Positions 44,565 to 54,353 of a stretch of 64,000 bases of DNA are shown piece by piece; position 1 is the stretch's first letter, and every line of letters starts with the position of its first letter. This stretch comes from Algoriphagus terrigena DSM 22685 (GTDB lineage Bacteria > Bacteroidota > Bacteroidia > Cytophagales > Cyclobacteriaceae), in contig NZ_AUBW01000024.1 of assembly GCF_000429445.1 (NCBI RefSeq), positions 1 to 64,000 on the forward strand. The letters run 5' to 3'. A model generated the notes under the pieces. The model made no database searches. It saw nothing but the letters and a program-made list of their open reading frames with translations, and was not told where the DNA came from. A program made the translations under genes and the position numbers.

Positions 44565-45515
44565 CTACCAATTCCTTTCCTTGAAGTAATTGTCGAGTTC
44601 GGCTTTGCTCATGGGAAGTTTTCCAGGGTAGTTGTTGAGCCAATCCAGGAAGTCCTTTTTGATGGCATCTGTCCACTGACTGTCGATCTCACCGGCGAGG
44701 TATTTCCCTTCGCGCAAGCGCAGGTGTCCAAACTCATCCCGCAGTCCGGTCACTTCAGAAGTCAAAACCAGCTCCTCCACCAAGTAGGCAGGGATAAAAA
44801 TCACCCCGTATTTTTTCGCCAAAACCACATCGCCCGGCAGGACGGTAGCCCGACCTACCCGAATCGGTGTGTTGATCGAGCTGAGCATCATCTGCTGAAT
44901 GTAAGATGGATCTTGGCCCTTCATCCAAGCGTTGAATCCGTCGATCTCAGACAGCCCTTCCTGATCCCGCACTGATCCGTAGAAGATCACTCCACGCTGG
45001 GATTTCGCATAGATGGAGTTCCCAAGGTTGTCGCCGATGAGCGTCCCGTCGGCGATCTTGCCATAGCCGTCCGCCACATAGACGTCGCCATTTGTCAGGA
45101 TATCAATGGGCCAGGAGTTGGTTCCTCCTTTGGGCGACCGACCCTCTTTGTCCACGCCCTGGGTTTTCACCTGCTTCTCCAGATCCGGTCTCAGCGGCAT
45201 GTATTGGGCAGTGACCACGCGGCCTGTCATGGCCTCGTCCGGCAGCATGATCTGCCAGTCTCCTTCGTATTGATTTTGGAAGCCCTTGTTGCGAAGGACG
45301 CCCCAGGCCTCTTCAATTGAGATGTTTTTAAGACGCTCCAAAATAGCATCTGAGACTTTGGGTCTGCCATCCGGAAATCGCTCCCCCGTCCAGTCCGCCG
45401 TCAGCGCTTTGATATACTCGGGACTTGCCCCGACATTTTGTGAAAATGCCTGCGTTGCCAGCCCGCCAGAGAGCAGGAGAAGTGTAAGCAAGCGGAAAAA
45501 TCCGGTGTGTTTCAT
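44565..45515 (-). CDS. RraA-family aldolase-like protein with signal peptide, copy 1
   Basis: This 316-residue protein has a signal peptide (GGLATQAFSQ) followed by an N-terminal extension and the RraA/HMG-aldolase fold. The core GDVYVADGYGKIADGTLIGD, then AKSQRGVIFYGSVRDQEGL, carries the conserved Arg-Asp. In the enzyme branch, the fold cleaves 4-hydroxy-4-methyl-2-oxoglutarate-type acids to pyruvate; in the other branch it inhibits RNase E. Export rules out the RNase role. It is paired with the enolase gene 53 bp downstream. Confidence 0.85.
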   Translation of the reverse strand: MKHTGFFRLLTLLLLSGGLATQAFSQNVGASPEYIKALTADWTGERFPDGRPKVSDAILERLKNISIEEAWGVLRNKGFQNQYEGDWQIMLPDEAMTGRVVTAQYMPLRPDLEKQVKTQGVDKEGRSPKGGTNSWPIDILTNGDVYVADGYGKIADGTLIGDNLGNSIYAKSQRGVIFYGSVRDQEGLSEIDGFNAWMKGQDPSYIQQMMLSSINTPIRVGRATVLPGDVVLAKKYGVIFIPAYLVEELVLTSEVTGLRDEFGHLRLREGKYLAGEIDSQWTDAIKKDFLDWLNNYPGKLPMSKAELDNYFKERNW

Positions 45516-45697
45516 AAGTTTTGGGTTATTGGTTATTGGACTATTCGTTATTGGTTTACTATAATGGGTTAAGGGTTAAGTTAGAACTGAACGTTGCTTG
45601 CAATTCAGGCTTCGACTACCTCAGCCTGACAACGTCCTACTACTCGCTGCAGAACACTGCAAACTGATCAATGAAAACTGCTGACTGGCAAAAGCTT

Positions 45698-46972
45698 TTA
45701 TTCGAAAAAAGGAACCCCTGGGACGGCATGTTTCTTCATCCCTTCCTCATTGATTTCGACGCCAATTCCCGGCTTTTCCGACAGGGTGATAAAACTGTTT
45801 TCGGTCCTCGGCCCGTCGTAGGTCACGATATCCTGCCAAAGCGGATCCGTGTCCATGTAGATCTGCCACTCCATGATCTGGAAATTTGGAACCGAAGCGC
45901 AGACATGACAGGAAGCCATAGCGCCTAAGAACGAAGCGACCATGTGGGGAGAAAATGGCACGTAGTACAAGTTGGCGAGATTGGCAATCCGCTGGCCTTC
46001 ACCGAGTCCACCGGCTTTTTGCAAATCGGGCATTATAATATTCAGTGCTCCATCAGAAAGCAACTTGGTAAATCCATAGGCTAAATAGATATTTTCGCCA
46101 GCGCAAATCGGAGTGCTCGTCTCTTGTGTGATGTACTTATACATTTCTGGATTATCCGCAGGGATGGGTTCTTCCAAGAACATCAAGTTCAAAGGTTCGT
46201 AAGCTTTCGCCATCTTCATCCCCGTGACCGCATCGTATCTCCCGTGCATATCCACACAGATATCAATATGTGGCCCCACAGTTTCTCGCACCGCCGCGAT
46301 CGCGTTGTACATTCTATCAATCTCAGCAGGACTTGCAGTCCAGTTGAAGCGGTCATACTTATTGGGATCACGTGCGTCGTCCACGTCAAACTTGACCGCG
46401 TTGTAGCCTCGACTTACTGCATTTTTGGCGGCAGCCGCATAGTCATCCGGAGTGGGTTTGGTGGAAGTGTAGAGGGCCGTGTCACAATAGACGCGGATCT
46501 TGTCCCGGAATTTCCCTCCCAAAAGCTGGTAAACAGGTACTCCAAATACCTTTCCGGTCAGATCCCAAAGCGCTGTCTCAATGGCAGTCAAAACAGCCAC
46601 ATAAACGCCGGATTGAGCTCCGCCAAAGAAGGCGCCCTTTCGAAGTTGCTCGGCAAGCCGGTTGGGATTCAGGGGACTTTGTCCTTTGATCTGATCACCC
46701 AGTCTTTTGACCATGTAGTAGGTTCCTTGGATCGCATCCACTGCTTCTCCGCAACCCCACACGTCCTGATTGGTGTAAATCTTCACATACACCGCACCGC
46801 GGACATAGCCACACTTCACGTCGGTGATCTTGAGATCTGATGGTGCGGATGCTTTGGGTGTTTTCTCCACTGCGGCTTCCAAGCCACTTCCGAAAGTACT
46901 CAGGAAGGCTGCGCCGGTGAGTCCTATGCTTTTTTGAAAAAATGCTCTTCTGTCTTCTATTTTTGGATTCAT
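45698..46972 (-). CDS. Enolase-superfamily dehydratase with Tat signal, copy 2
   Basis: This 424-residue protein starts with a twin-arginine signal (EDRRAFFQKS, RR at 8-9). The barrel has K194 (AVKFDVD), D241 and H243 in CVDMHGRY, E267 (FLEEP), E293 (AGENIY) and H343 (SPHMV). The D-x-H-G-R motif and the late His are the arrangement I know from galactonate dehydratase. It probably dehydrates a hexonate or 6-deoxy-hexonate in the periplasm. It is 17 bp downstream of the RraA copy 2 gene. It is not a close copy of the 43024 protein. Confidence 0.87.
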   Translation of the reverse strand: MNPKIEDRRAFFQKSIGLTGAAFLSTFGSGLEAAVEKTPKASAPSDLKITDVKCGYVRGAVYVKIYTNQDVWGCGEAVDAIQGTYYMVKRLGDQIKGQSPLNPNRLAEQLRKGAFFGGAQSGVYVAVLTAIETALWDLTGKVFGVPVYQLLGGKFRDKIRVYCDTALYTSTKPTPDDYAAAAKNAVSRGYNAVKFDVDDARDPNKYDRFNWTASPAEIDRMYNAIAAVRETVGPHIDICVDMHGRYDAVTGMKMAKAYEPLNLMFLEEPIPADNPEMYKYITQETSTPICAGENIYLAYGFTKLLSDGALNIIMPDLQKAGGLGEGQRIANLANLYYVPFSPHMVASFLGAMASCHVCASVPNFQIMEWQIYMDTDPLWQDIVTYDGPRTENSFITLSEKPGIGVEINEEGMKKHAVPGVPFFE

Positions 46973-46989
46973 GGTATCGTTGATTTAGG

Positions 46990-47922
46990 TTACCAGGTTC
47001 TGTTTTTCAAGTAGTCTTGGATTTGCTCTCGGGAGACGGGAAGCTCGTCGATGTGGTCATTTAGCCATTGGGAAAAATCCCGCTCGATCTCCTCTGACCA
47101 GCGGGTATCAATCTCGCCAGCCGTGTATTTCCCCTCTCTCAATCGCTCGTGACCAAACATGTCACGAAGGCGGACGATCTCTGAGGTGATCACCACTTTC
47201 TCCACCAAGTGGGCCGGAATAAAGGACACTCCTCCATCTCTCCCCAAGACCACGTCTCCGGCCATCACCGTCGCCTGACGGATCCGAGTCGGCTGATTGA
47301 TGCCGATGAGCATGGTGTTGAGGTTACCTTGCTGGTTGTGGTGAGAAGGATGATAGCTCGTATAGTAAGAGGTGAATCCGCCGATTTCTTTGAGACCTGC
47401 GATGTCGCGGACGGCGCCGTCGTAGACAATTCCGTTGCCGGATTTGGCAAAGATGGCATTGCCGACGTTGTCACCGATCGTGGGTCCATTGACATGAATC
47501 CCAAACTGATCCGCAACATAGACATCGCCTTGGACTAAGAGATCCACCGGCCAGGAGTTTTGCCCTCTTTTACCTTCCTTTTTACCTCGTTCATCAATAG
47601 CATTATGGATGTCGGGCCGTCCGGGCATAAAGGTCGCCGTGACCGCTCTGCCAATGAGAATGCTGTCGGGATTGATGATCTCCCACCCATCGGCATATTG
47701 GTAAAAGTATCCAGCTCCCTTCATCACCGCCCACGCCTCGTCATGCGTCACCAGCCGCATCCGTCTGAGTAAATCGTCGGACACTTTGGGACGGCCATCC
47801 TCAAATCGTTCGCCAGTCCATTCTCGGGTCAGGTAGATCAGTTCGTCTTTGGAGATTTGCTGCGCAAAGGAAAATAAGCAGCTCGTCAGCCAGAATAGGC
47901 CGACTAGTATTGTTCTTTTCAT
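46990..47922 (-). CDS. RraA-family aldolase-like protein with signal peptide, copy 2
   Basis: This 310-residue protein has a signal peptide (SCLFSFAQQI) and the RraA core: NGPTIGDNVGNAIFAKSG and VYDGAVRDIAGL with the conserved Arg-Asp. Its extension and C-terminus (SWP, GEIDTRW) closely parallel copy 1, so the pair arose by duplication. It is the first gene after the SusD terminator and is 17 bp upstream of the enolase gene. The likely reaction is retro-aldol cleavage of the product of the dehydratase, or of a related branched hydroxy-acid. Confidence 0.85.
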   Translation of the reverse strand: MKRTILVGLFWLTSCLFSFAQQISKDELIYLTREWTGERFEDGRPKVSDDLLRRMRLVTHDEAWAVMKGAGYFYQYADGWEIINPDSILIGRAVTATFMPGRPDIHNAIDERGKKEGKRGQNSWPVDLLVQGDVYVADQFGIHVNGPTIGDNVGNAIFAKSGNGIVYDGAVRDIAGLKEIGGFTSYYTSYHPSHHNQQGNLNTMLIGINQPTRIRQATVMAGDVVLGRDGGVSFIPAHLVEKVVITSEIVRLRDMFGHERLREGKYTAGEIDTRWSEEIERDFSQWLNDHIDELPVSREQIQDYLKNRTW

Positions 47923-48052
47923 ATGATTACAATTTGTCTTTCAAAGGCCATATAGCCTGTCGAGTCCGCCGCGGCGGATCGGGAGAATCTTCGCGTAGTT
48001 GAGAGCTCTGGGTGTCACTTGCGCCATGCTCGATTTCATAGATCGTAAATTT

Positions 48053-48092
48053 TAAAAAAAGGAAAGAGCAGCCCGGATTTTCCGGGCTGCTC
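48053..48092 (-). terminator. Intrinsic terminator after susD
   Basis: GAGCAGCCCGGA (48066-48077) and TCCGGGCTGCTC (48081-48092) form a 12-bp stem with a three-base loop. On the minus strand it is followed by a T-rich run (complement of 48053-48060). It separates SusCD from the RraA/enolase genes, so SusCD can be expressed at a higher level or separately. Confidence 0.85.
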
Positions 48093-48096
48093 GGCC

Positions 48097-49614
48097 TTAT
48101 TTATGCCACCAGACTTTCGTAGCCAGATTATCGGGTCCTTGTGCAGAGATTGCTGCCCCTACATTTTCCGAGTTTACCGATATTTCAGAGTTTGGATAGG
48201 TCAACCGATTTATAAAGTCCACCTCCCGGCCGGTATAGGGATTGGCAGTCAAAGCCGGAAAACCAGTTCTTCGGAAGTTGGCAAACGCCTCAGGTCCATT
48301 TAAGAAGGAAGACACCCAGTATTGCTCGCCGATCTGCTCCATTGCATTCTCTTCCACGAGGGGATTGGCTGCCAAGTAGTCAACAATGGACGAGACAGGG
48401 ATGGAAGAACTTGCGCCATAAGCTGACAGCTGCTCCATATGTGCCCGTACCCCGGCATTGTAATATCCTTCTACCGTCTGGGTAGTGACCCAACCTCTCA
48501 TTCTCGCTTCGGCAAGAAGTAGGAGATTTTGGGAGGCAGTCACCAGAAAGTTCGGTGCGGTATTTTTCACCATCCGTTGTCGATCCACCTGCGCGAATTC
48601 ATAAAAACTCTTAAGTCCCAAGTCAGCGGCAGCTTTTACCGCTCCGGCATTGTCATTCCCCATAGGCATCCCAACTTGGATCGCCGGGTCAGTGGATGCT
48701 CTGGCAGGAACCTGCTCTGGGCCTGAACTTGCCCCCACATACGTCACCGCTATTGCTGTGAGTCTTGGGTCGTTGTGTTCCTGAAGATATTTGACAAAAA
48801 CGTCCGTCAGGTAAAAATTGGATGCCTCGGTGGCATTTAGCATGTTGCCGATGGGATTGGTATAGTTCGGATCGTGCAGGATTACGGCGTTGTCTGCGTT
48901 GGAAAGTATCACACCTCCCTGCGCTGCTGCCTGCACTGTTGCCTGAGCTTTGGCAGGATCCACCTCGCTCAGTCTCATGCCCGCACGCAATAGAAGTGAA
49001 TAGCCAAAGCTCTTCCACTTCGCAATATTTCCGCCGTAAAGAATATCCGCCACCTCTATCCTACCCCCCGCATCCAATGCCGTGGTAGCTTCGGTGAGCT
49101 CCTTGATCAAATCCTGATAGATTGCCTCCTGAGAATCATACACCGGAAAGAAAATCTGCTGAGAATACCCCTCGCCTCCTTCGAAATATGGGATAGTTCC
49201 ATAGGTATCGGTAAGTACCATGAAGGCATTTGCCTGAAGGATTCGAGCCATTTGATAGAGATTGGCCCGAGCGGGATCCTCTTTGACTTGGTTGATGACG
49301 TCTTTCGTGTTTTTGATGACGTTCCGATAGTAGGCTTGCCAGCTGTCATCCGTGATTTGGCGATTGTCCTGATTGTAATTGGCTCCAGCAATCAAGCCGG
49401 AGTTTGGAGAGATTACCTGCTGCACGACCCCGATCTCATAGATCATGGTTCCGGTATTGAAGGCGCTGTTGACCGCGGCGTTGTTCAATTGGAATGCAGG
49501 ATCAATGGCCGTTGCACTTACTTTATTGGTATTGAGTTCGTCAAATCCATCGTCACACGCAGATGAATAGGCCAAAATGGACACCAAGATTAGATAGTTT
49601 ATGATCTTTTTCAT
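48097..49614 (-). CDS. SusD-like outer-membrane lipoprotein
   Basis: This 505-residue lipoprotein has a signal ending LAYSSACDDGF with lipobox Cys at about 20. The SusD/RagB-type helical body contains TPR-like regions, IFFPVYDSQEAIYQDLIKEL and a late GREVDFINRLTYPNSE. SusD proteins cap the SusC channel and bind the substrate outside the cell. It is 11 bp downstream of susC, as usual. The bound ligand is unknown and need not be a polysaccharide; this cluster suggests a small acid or glycoside. Confidence 0.92.
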   Translation of the reverse strand: MKKIINYLILVSILAYSSACDDGFDELNTNKVSATAIDPAFQLNNAAVNSAFNTGTMIYEIGVVQQVISPNSGLIAGANYNQDNRQITDDSWQAYYRNVIKNTKDVINQVKEDPARANLYQMARILQANAFMVLTDTYGTIPYFEGGEGYSQQIFFPVYDSQEAIYQDLIKELTEATTALDAGGRIEVADILYGGNIAKWKSFGYSLLLRAGMRLSEVDPAKAQATVQAAAQGGVILSNADNAVILHDPNYTNPIGNMLNATEASNFYLTDVFVKYLQEHNDPRLTAIAVTYVGASSGPEQVPARASTDPAIQVGMPMGNDNAGAVKAAADLGLKSFYEFAQVDRQRMVKNTAPNFLVTASQNLLLLAEARMRGWVTTQTVEGYYNAGVRAHMEQLSAYGASSSIPVSSIVDYLAANPLVEENAMEQIGEQYWVSSFLNGPEAFANFRRTGFPALTANPYTGREVDFINRLTYPNSEISVNSENVGAAISAQGPDNLATKVWWHK

Positions 49615-49625
49615 GTCTGTTCAGA

Positions 49626-52600
49626 TTAGAATTTAACATTAAGATTGAAACCTAAGCCCCGTGTAGATGGCAAGCCAGCAGATTCCATTCCGACCAGATT
49701 GTCGGAAGAATATCCGAAAGACTCCGGATCGATGTTGTCTACCCACTTCTTGATCATGAGCACATTATTCGCCACGAAGTTGAGTTTGACTGAGCGGAAG
49801 GGTTGATTTTCCGGAAGGAATCTGGTAAAGTCATAGCCCAGCGTCACCTGTCTAAGTTTCCAATAGCCGCCGTCATAGATGACCGGCTCCACAAGCGCCT
49901 GCGATCTCACTATTTCCCAATAAGACTGCACCGGAGCTACTGCTGTATTTTTCTCCCCTGCTTCGTTCACTCCATCGCCTACTACTCCGCCTTCACGTCC
50001 TTCGAGGGTCATCTTGTGCAGACCGTGTCTCGTCGCATTGAAATTGGTGCCGGAGAGCATGATATTGCCCAGCTTGAAGTCAATCAAAAACGAAAGCTTT
50101 ACCCCTTTGAAATCGAATGAGTTATTAAAACCTCCGACCCACTTGGGCAGTGCGCTACCGAAATTGACCAAATCCGGCGTCCGAAGCGGAAGACCGTTGG
50201 CTCCGAAGATCTTTTGACCTTGCTCATTTCTCCTGAACCCAAATCCAGCTACCTGGCCCATCTCCATGCCTACTATCTGTCTGAGTTCGCCATTGAACAC
50301 GTGCGTACCCACGGTGATCCGCTCTCCCGGAGTATCGGTGAGGAGGCTCAGCACTTCTGTGATATTGTAGGATCCGTTGAAGGAGGTTTCCCATGTGAAA
50401 TTCTTGGTCTCTAAGGGAACAAGGGTCAGGAGCATTTCGACTCCTTTGTTTTCACTTCGTCCGCTGTTGATCGAGGTATTGACAAAGCCTGAAGCATCGG
50501 AAATCTGCGCACTGACAATCTGATCCGTTGTGAGTTTTCGATAGGCCGCTACGTCCAGCGTGATTCGGCTTTGGAGCATCCGCAACTCAAAACCCACCTC
50601 AGTCTCACCGATTCTCATCGGCCTCAAATCCGGATTGGGAAGATTGGTTCCATTTGGCCCACCGACCGGTTGTCCGCCAAGCAAGTTGCTATTCACACCG
50701 TAGAAAAGCACATTGGAATAAGGCCCTACATCGGCGTCACTTCCTACTTCCGCATACGCTACCCGCAACTTTCCGAAGTTTATCAAACCGGTATTTCCCG
50801 TGTTTTCGGTAAATACCCAGCTCGCCGAGACAGACGGATAGACGATACTTCTATTGGCTTCGGACAAGGTAGAGAACCAGTCGTTTCTTACGGTACCAGT
50901 CAGGAAGAGCATGTCTTTGTAAGAAACCTCCGCAGAACCATACAGGGAATTGACCGCCCGCTCGCTCATATCGTAGATCGGATCTTTGGCGCGGCCATTT
51001 TGCACGGTGTAAAGATCTCTCACCACAAAGTCGGTCACCTGCACACTGTTGCGGTCAGACCGTCGCTGCATGTGATTGCCACCAAAGTTTGCATTCACCG
51101 TAAAATCCCCGAATGTCTTATTTGCATTCAGCAAGAAGTCCGTGTTGATCTCACGGAATCTTCTGGACTCCTGCGTGTATACGCCATTGACAAAACCAGC
51201 CGGAGCCGGAGCCCGTGAGGCTTGTCCTGTCGGGAAGTTGTTGTAGTCCTGATCTCTTGACCAATAATCTTCACCAACTCTGCCTTGGATAAACAGCCAA
51301 GGAAGGATGTTGTATTTCACTGCGATGTTTCCGAAAATCCGGTCTCGCTTGATATTCTGAAACTGTTCAGCGAGGGTGAAATAAGGATTGGTGCGGTTTC
51401 GGAATCTTGAATACACAGCCTCGTTGCCATTCTGATCGTACTTGTTTTCATCCAGCACGTTCAAAGGCATCGAATTGGCCATGGCGTACATTGCCGTCGG
51501 GATAGAGTTATCCTGATCGGCGATGTTCGGCGGATTGCTGTTTTCCTCTACCGAATAGTTAAAGTTGCCTCGAAAGCTAAACTTCGGGCTCAGGTCATAG
51601 CCAAAACCCAAATTGATGGTTTTTCTATTGAAGGTGTTGTTTGGCACCACGCCCTTGCTGTTCAGATCAGAAAATGACAAACTCATGCCTCCCTTGTCGC
51701 CCGCAGTCGCCAAAGTGACCGAGTTGGTCACGTTTTGACCATTCCTGAAGAAGTCGCCAATTTGATCATACACCGGTACGTAGGGGACTGTCACTCCGTT
51801 GAAAAGTACCTGCGTCATTCCGGGCTGGAATTTCTCTCCAAAAGACCATTGTCCTGAAGTAGGGTTCGCCGTCGTCGGCCTTACTCCCTGTTCTCCTTGA
51901 CCATATTCATATTGGTAGTCCGTGAAATCGAGCGGTGCTTCATTGGTGTAGTTGAGGTTGTAGGTGACGCCGATTCCTTTGGAGTCATTCTTGGTCTTGG
52001 TGGTGATCATGATGACGCCGTCTTTGGCACGTGAGCCGTAGAGTGCCGCAGCGGCAGCGCCTTTTAATATCGTCATGCTTTGGACGTCATCCGGATTGAT
52101 ACTGGAGAGACCATCGCCACCATCAGAGGTATTTCCTCCCCCAGCTCTCACCCCGATGGAGCTTTCAGATCCACTGCTATTAGGATTGGTTCCAAAGTTT
52201 GTATTGTCAATCGGAACACCATTGACTACGATGAGTGGGCTGTTTTGACCCGAGATGGAAGACTGACCGCGAATACGGATCTTGGACGTCCCGCCTGGGC
52301 CGGTTCCAAGTCCGGAGATACTCACACCGGCGACTTTGCCCTGCAGGGCATTGATCACGTTGGGAGTTCGGTTGATCGTCAATTCATCCGACTGGACCGT
52401 GGAAGTGGCGTATCCAAGGCTTTTGCCTGACTTTTCTATTCCCAAGGCAGTGACCACGACCTCTTCCAGATCATTTTGATCCAGCTTCATCGTGACGTTG
52501 ATCACCGACCGGCTTTGCACGGCCTCCTCCTGAGAGATGTAGCCTACGAAAGAAAAGACGAGGGTTGCGTTGCCATCTGGGACGCTGATGCTAAAATCCC

Positions 52601-53159
52601 CAGTGGTGTTAGTCACCGCGCCCGTGCTGGTGCCTTTCACCAGGATGTTAACCCCTGGAAACCCGTTGCCATTTTCGTCAAGGACTTTTCCCGTCACATT
52701 GACTTCGTATCGACGCAATTGGTCAGACCGGTTCGACACGGCAGGCCCTTTGATCGCGGCTGTATTGGAGCGGCTGGTCAGGGTGGCGGTCATCGGTGAT
52801 TCGAGGCCCGTGCTCAGCGGCTTCTCACCCTTTTTTGGATAGATCACGAAGAAACCGCTGCCGGCCTTCTCATACGTCAGCCCAGAATCCTTCAAGATTT
52901 CCTTGAGGCCTTCCTCCACCGTCTGGAATTTTTTCTTGGTGGTCCTGACTTGCTTTTTGGCCACCAAGTCGTCCTTGAAGGCAATCGAGACATCAAATTG
53001 AGCTTCCAAGGAGGTCAGTCCCTCCTTGAGCGTAAAACTGGATACGGCGTTCGTCCCGGACTGGAATTTGCCGGAGGAAGCCAGTACCTCCTTGTACTGG
53101 GCCTGCACCCATTGGATGCCAGCTCCGTACAAACAGAGCATTAGTAAAAGCTTTTTCAT
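49626..53159 (-). CDS. SusC/RagA TonB-dependent receptor with STN domain
   Basis: This 1177-residue protein has a signal peptide, an STN (secretin/TonB N-terminal) domain at about 40-115 (LEAQFDVSIAFKDD), a carboxypeptidase-regulatory-like domain (VTGKVLDENGNGFPGVNILV), the TonB plug (NALQGKVAGVSISG, KIRIRGQSSISG) and a long barrel ending with LNVKF. It imports its ligand across the outer membrane with TonB energy. The STN domain signals to FecR encoded upstream. The length fits SusC with STN. Confidence 0.95.
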   Translation of the reverse strand: MKKLLLMLCLYGAGIQWVQAQYKEVLASSGKFQSGTNAVSSFTLKEGLTSLEAQFDVSIAFKDDLVAKKQVRTTKKKFQTVEEGLKEILKDSGLTYEKAGSGFFVIYPKKGEKPLSTGLESPMTATLTSRSNTAAIKGPAVSNRSDQLRRYEVNVTGKVLDENGNGFPGVNILVKGTSTGAVTNTTGDFSISVPDGNATLVFSFVGYISQEEAVQSRSVINVTMKLDQNDLEEVVVTALGIEKSGKSLGYATSTVQSDELTINRTPNVINALQGKVAGVSISGLGTGPGGTSKIRIRGQSSISGQNSPLIVVNGVPIDNTNFGTNPNSSGSESSIGVRAGGGNTSDGGDGLSSINPDDVQSMTILKGAAAAALYGSRAKDGVIMITTKTKNDSKGIGVTYNLNYTNEAPLDFTDYQYEYGQGEQGVRPTTANPTSGQWSFGEKFQPGMTQVLFNGVTVPYVPVYDQIGDFFRNGQNVTNSVTLATAGDKGGMSLSFSDLNSKGVVPNNTFNRKTINLGFGYDLSPKFSFRGNFNYSVEENSNPPNIADQDNSIPTAMYAMANSMPLNVLDENKYDQNGNEAVYSRFRNRTNPYFTLAEQFQNIKRDRIFGNIAVKYNILPWLFIQGRVGEDYWSRDQDYNNFPTGQASRAPAPAGFVNGVYTQESRRFREINTDFLLNANKTFGDFTVNANFGGNHMQRRSDRNSVQVTDFVVRDLYTVQNGRAKDPIYDMSERAVNSLYGSAEVSYKDMLFLTGTVRNDWFSTLSEANRSIVYPSVSASWVFTENTGNTGLINFGKLRVAYAEVGSDADVGPYSNVLFYGVNSNLLGGQPVGGPNGTNLPNPDLRPMRIGETEVGFELRMLQSRITLDVAAYRKLTTDQIVSAQISDASGFVNTSINSGRSENKGVEMLLTLVPLETKNFTWETSFNGSYNITEVLSLLTDTPGERITVGTHVFNGELRQIVGMEMGQVAGFGFRRNEQGQKIFGANGLPLRTPDLVNFGSALPKWVGGFNNSFDFKGVKLSFLIDFKLGNIMLSGTNFNATRHGLHKMTLEGREGGVVGDGVNEAGEKNTAVAPVQSYWEIVRSQALVEPVIYDGGYWKLRQVTLGYDFTRFLPENQPFRSVKLNFVANNVLMIKKWVDNIDPESFGYSSDNLVGMESAGLPSTRGLGFNLNVKF

Positions 53160-53186
53160 AGATTAAGATGGGTTTAACTAGTAGTT

Positions 53187-53220
53187 TGATTGGCACTCTT
53201 TATTGATTGGCACTCTTTAT
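53187..53220. repeat. 17-bp direct duplication at the fecR stop codon
   Basis: TGATTGGCACTCTTTAT occurs twice in tandem (53187-53203 and 53204-53220) and ends inside the fecR stop codon. Both copies are identical, so it is a recent slippage or repair event in the 57-bp susC-fecR gap. It may change the spacing between the fecR stop and the susC start. Confidence 0.8.
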
Positions 53221-54233
53221 TCCATATAGTAAATAGAATCACGGTATTCAATTTGGATATTGAAGATCCTGGCGGTGAGCCTCATGAATGATGCTCCATC
53301 CGATAGCGGCATAGACCCGGAAGCACTTTGGCTCAGCTTCACCTGAGGACCCACCTGGACTTTCAGTCCATAGTTTTCCTCGGCCATTCTGACCATTTCG
53401 TCGAGGGTGGTACTTTCCAACTGCAGCACTTTTTTCGTCCAAGAGACATAGGAAACCGGGTCTACACGTTTCTTCTGAATCTTTTCCTGGTCGTACTCCA
53501 CCAGATCTCCAGGTTTCATTAGGATTTTAGAGTTCTTCGGACGATCGGTGAAGCTCATGGTCACATTCCCCTCACTGAGCAACACTTTCGTCTGATTCTT
53601 CCTTTGATAGACATTGAACTGGGTACCCAAAACTTCCACCTCTATTCCCGATGCCGGGTAGACTTTGAAAGGCTGATCAGTCTCGATATGCTGCACATCA
53701 AAAAATGCCTCACCATCGATCCAAACCTCCCGGATGGAATTGGAATCCCATTCCTGACTGAAGCTCAGCGTTGAGTTGGAATTCAACATCACCGTCGAAC
53801 TATCCGGAAGTACAATGTTCAGCGTCTCGCCATAGCCGGTTCGGTAGATGGTCTGTTGGGAATCTTTTGCCAAGAAAAAATACAGAGCCAGACCCGAGGC
53901 CAACACAAAGCAAGCTGCCATCCAAGTGTACCTAAGCCGATGAAAAAGTGAGTCTTTCACGACCGAAAGCGACCTGGGTTGAATGTCCTGTTGGATGTTT
54001 TTCCAGATCCCCTGGATATCCGAATCCTTCAGTCGGTAGGCCGGGGTGTTGATCTCAATCAAAATCCTCCGGGCTTCTTTGATTTGGGGGAGCGCATTTG
54101 GATTTTGGGAAATCCAGTCCCTCCAAAAATCCTCCTGAGACTGGTCTGTTCGTAACACCCAATTCTGGAAATTGGGATCATCCAAAAATTGCTCGATCGA
54201 GTAAGAGCTACTTGAATCTGAATATTTGCTCAC
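53217..54233 (-). CDS. FecR-type anti-sigma/signal transducer
   Basis: This 338-residue protein has an N-terminal cytoplasmic sigma-binding region (about 1-95), one TM helix (about 107-128, MAACFVLASGLALYFFLA), the FecR periplasmic domain (TGYGETLNIVLPDSSTVMLNSN, about 135-240) and a DUF4974-like C-terminus (about 265-338). It senses the STN domain of SusC and releases or holds the ECF sigma factor. It lies between the sigma and susC genes, the standard order. Confidence 0.93.
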   Translation of the reverse strand: MSKYSDSSSSYSIEQFLDDPNFQNWVLRTDQSQEDFWRDWISQNPNALPQIKEARRILIEINTPAYRLKDSDIQGIWKNIQQDIQPRSLSVVKDSLFHRLRYTWMAACFVLASGLALYFFLAKDSQQTIYRTGYGETLNIVLPDSSTVMLNSNSTLSFSQEWDSNSIREVWIDGEAFFDVQHIETDQPFKVYPASGIEVEVLGTQFNVYQRKNQTKVLLSEGNVTMSFTDRPKNSKILMKPGDLVEYDQEKIQKKRVDPVSYVSWTKKVLQLESTTLDEMVRMAEENYGLKVQVGPQVKLSQSASGSMPLSDGASFMRLTARIFNIQIEYRDSIYYME

Positions 54234-54353
54234 TATAATTCTGCGTTATACACACAAGAGCGAACATTCTTTCACTTCTCATCATTTTTCAGAAAGTTTT
54301 TTTTAAAAAAAACCGAATCCTTAAAAAATATGACAGAAGCAGCTGCAGCGAGG

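Noticed and set aside
43024-47922. RraA genes as RNase E inhibitors
   Set aside because: Both proteins have signal peptides and lie beside dehydratase genes, so an enzymatic, exported role fits better than regulation of cytoplasmic RNase E.
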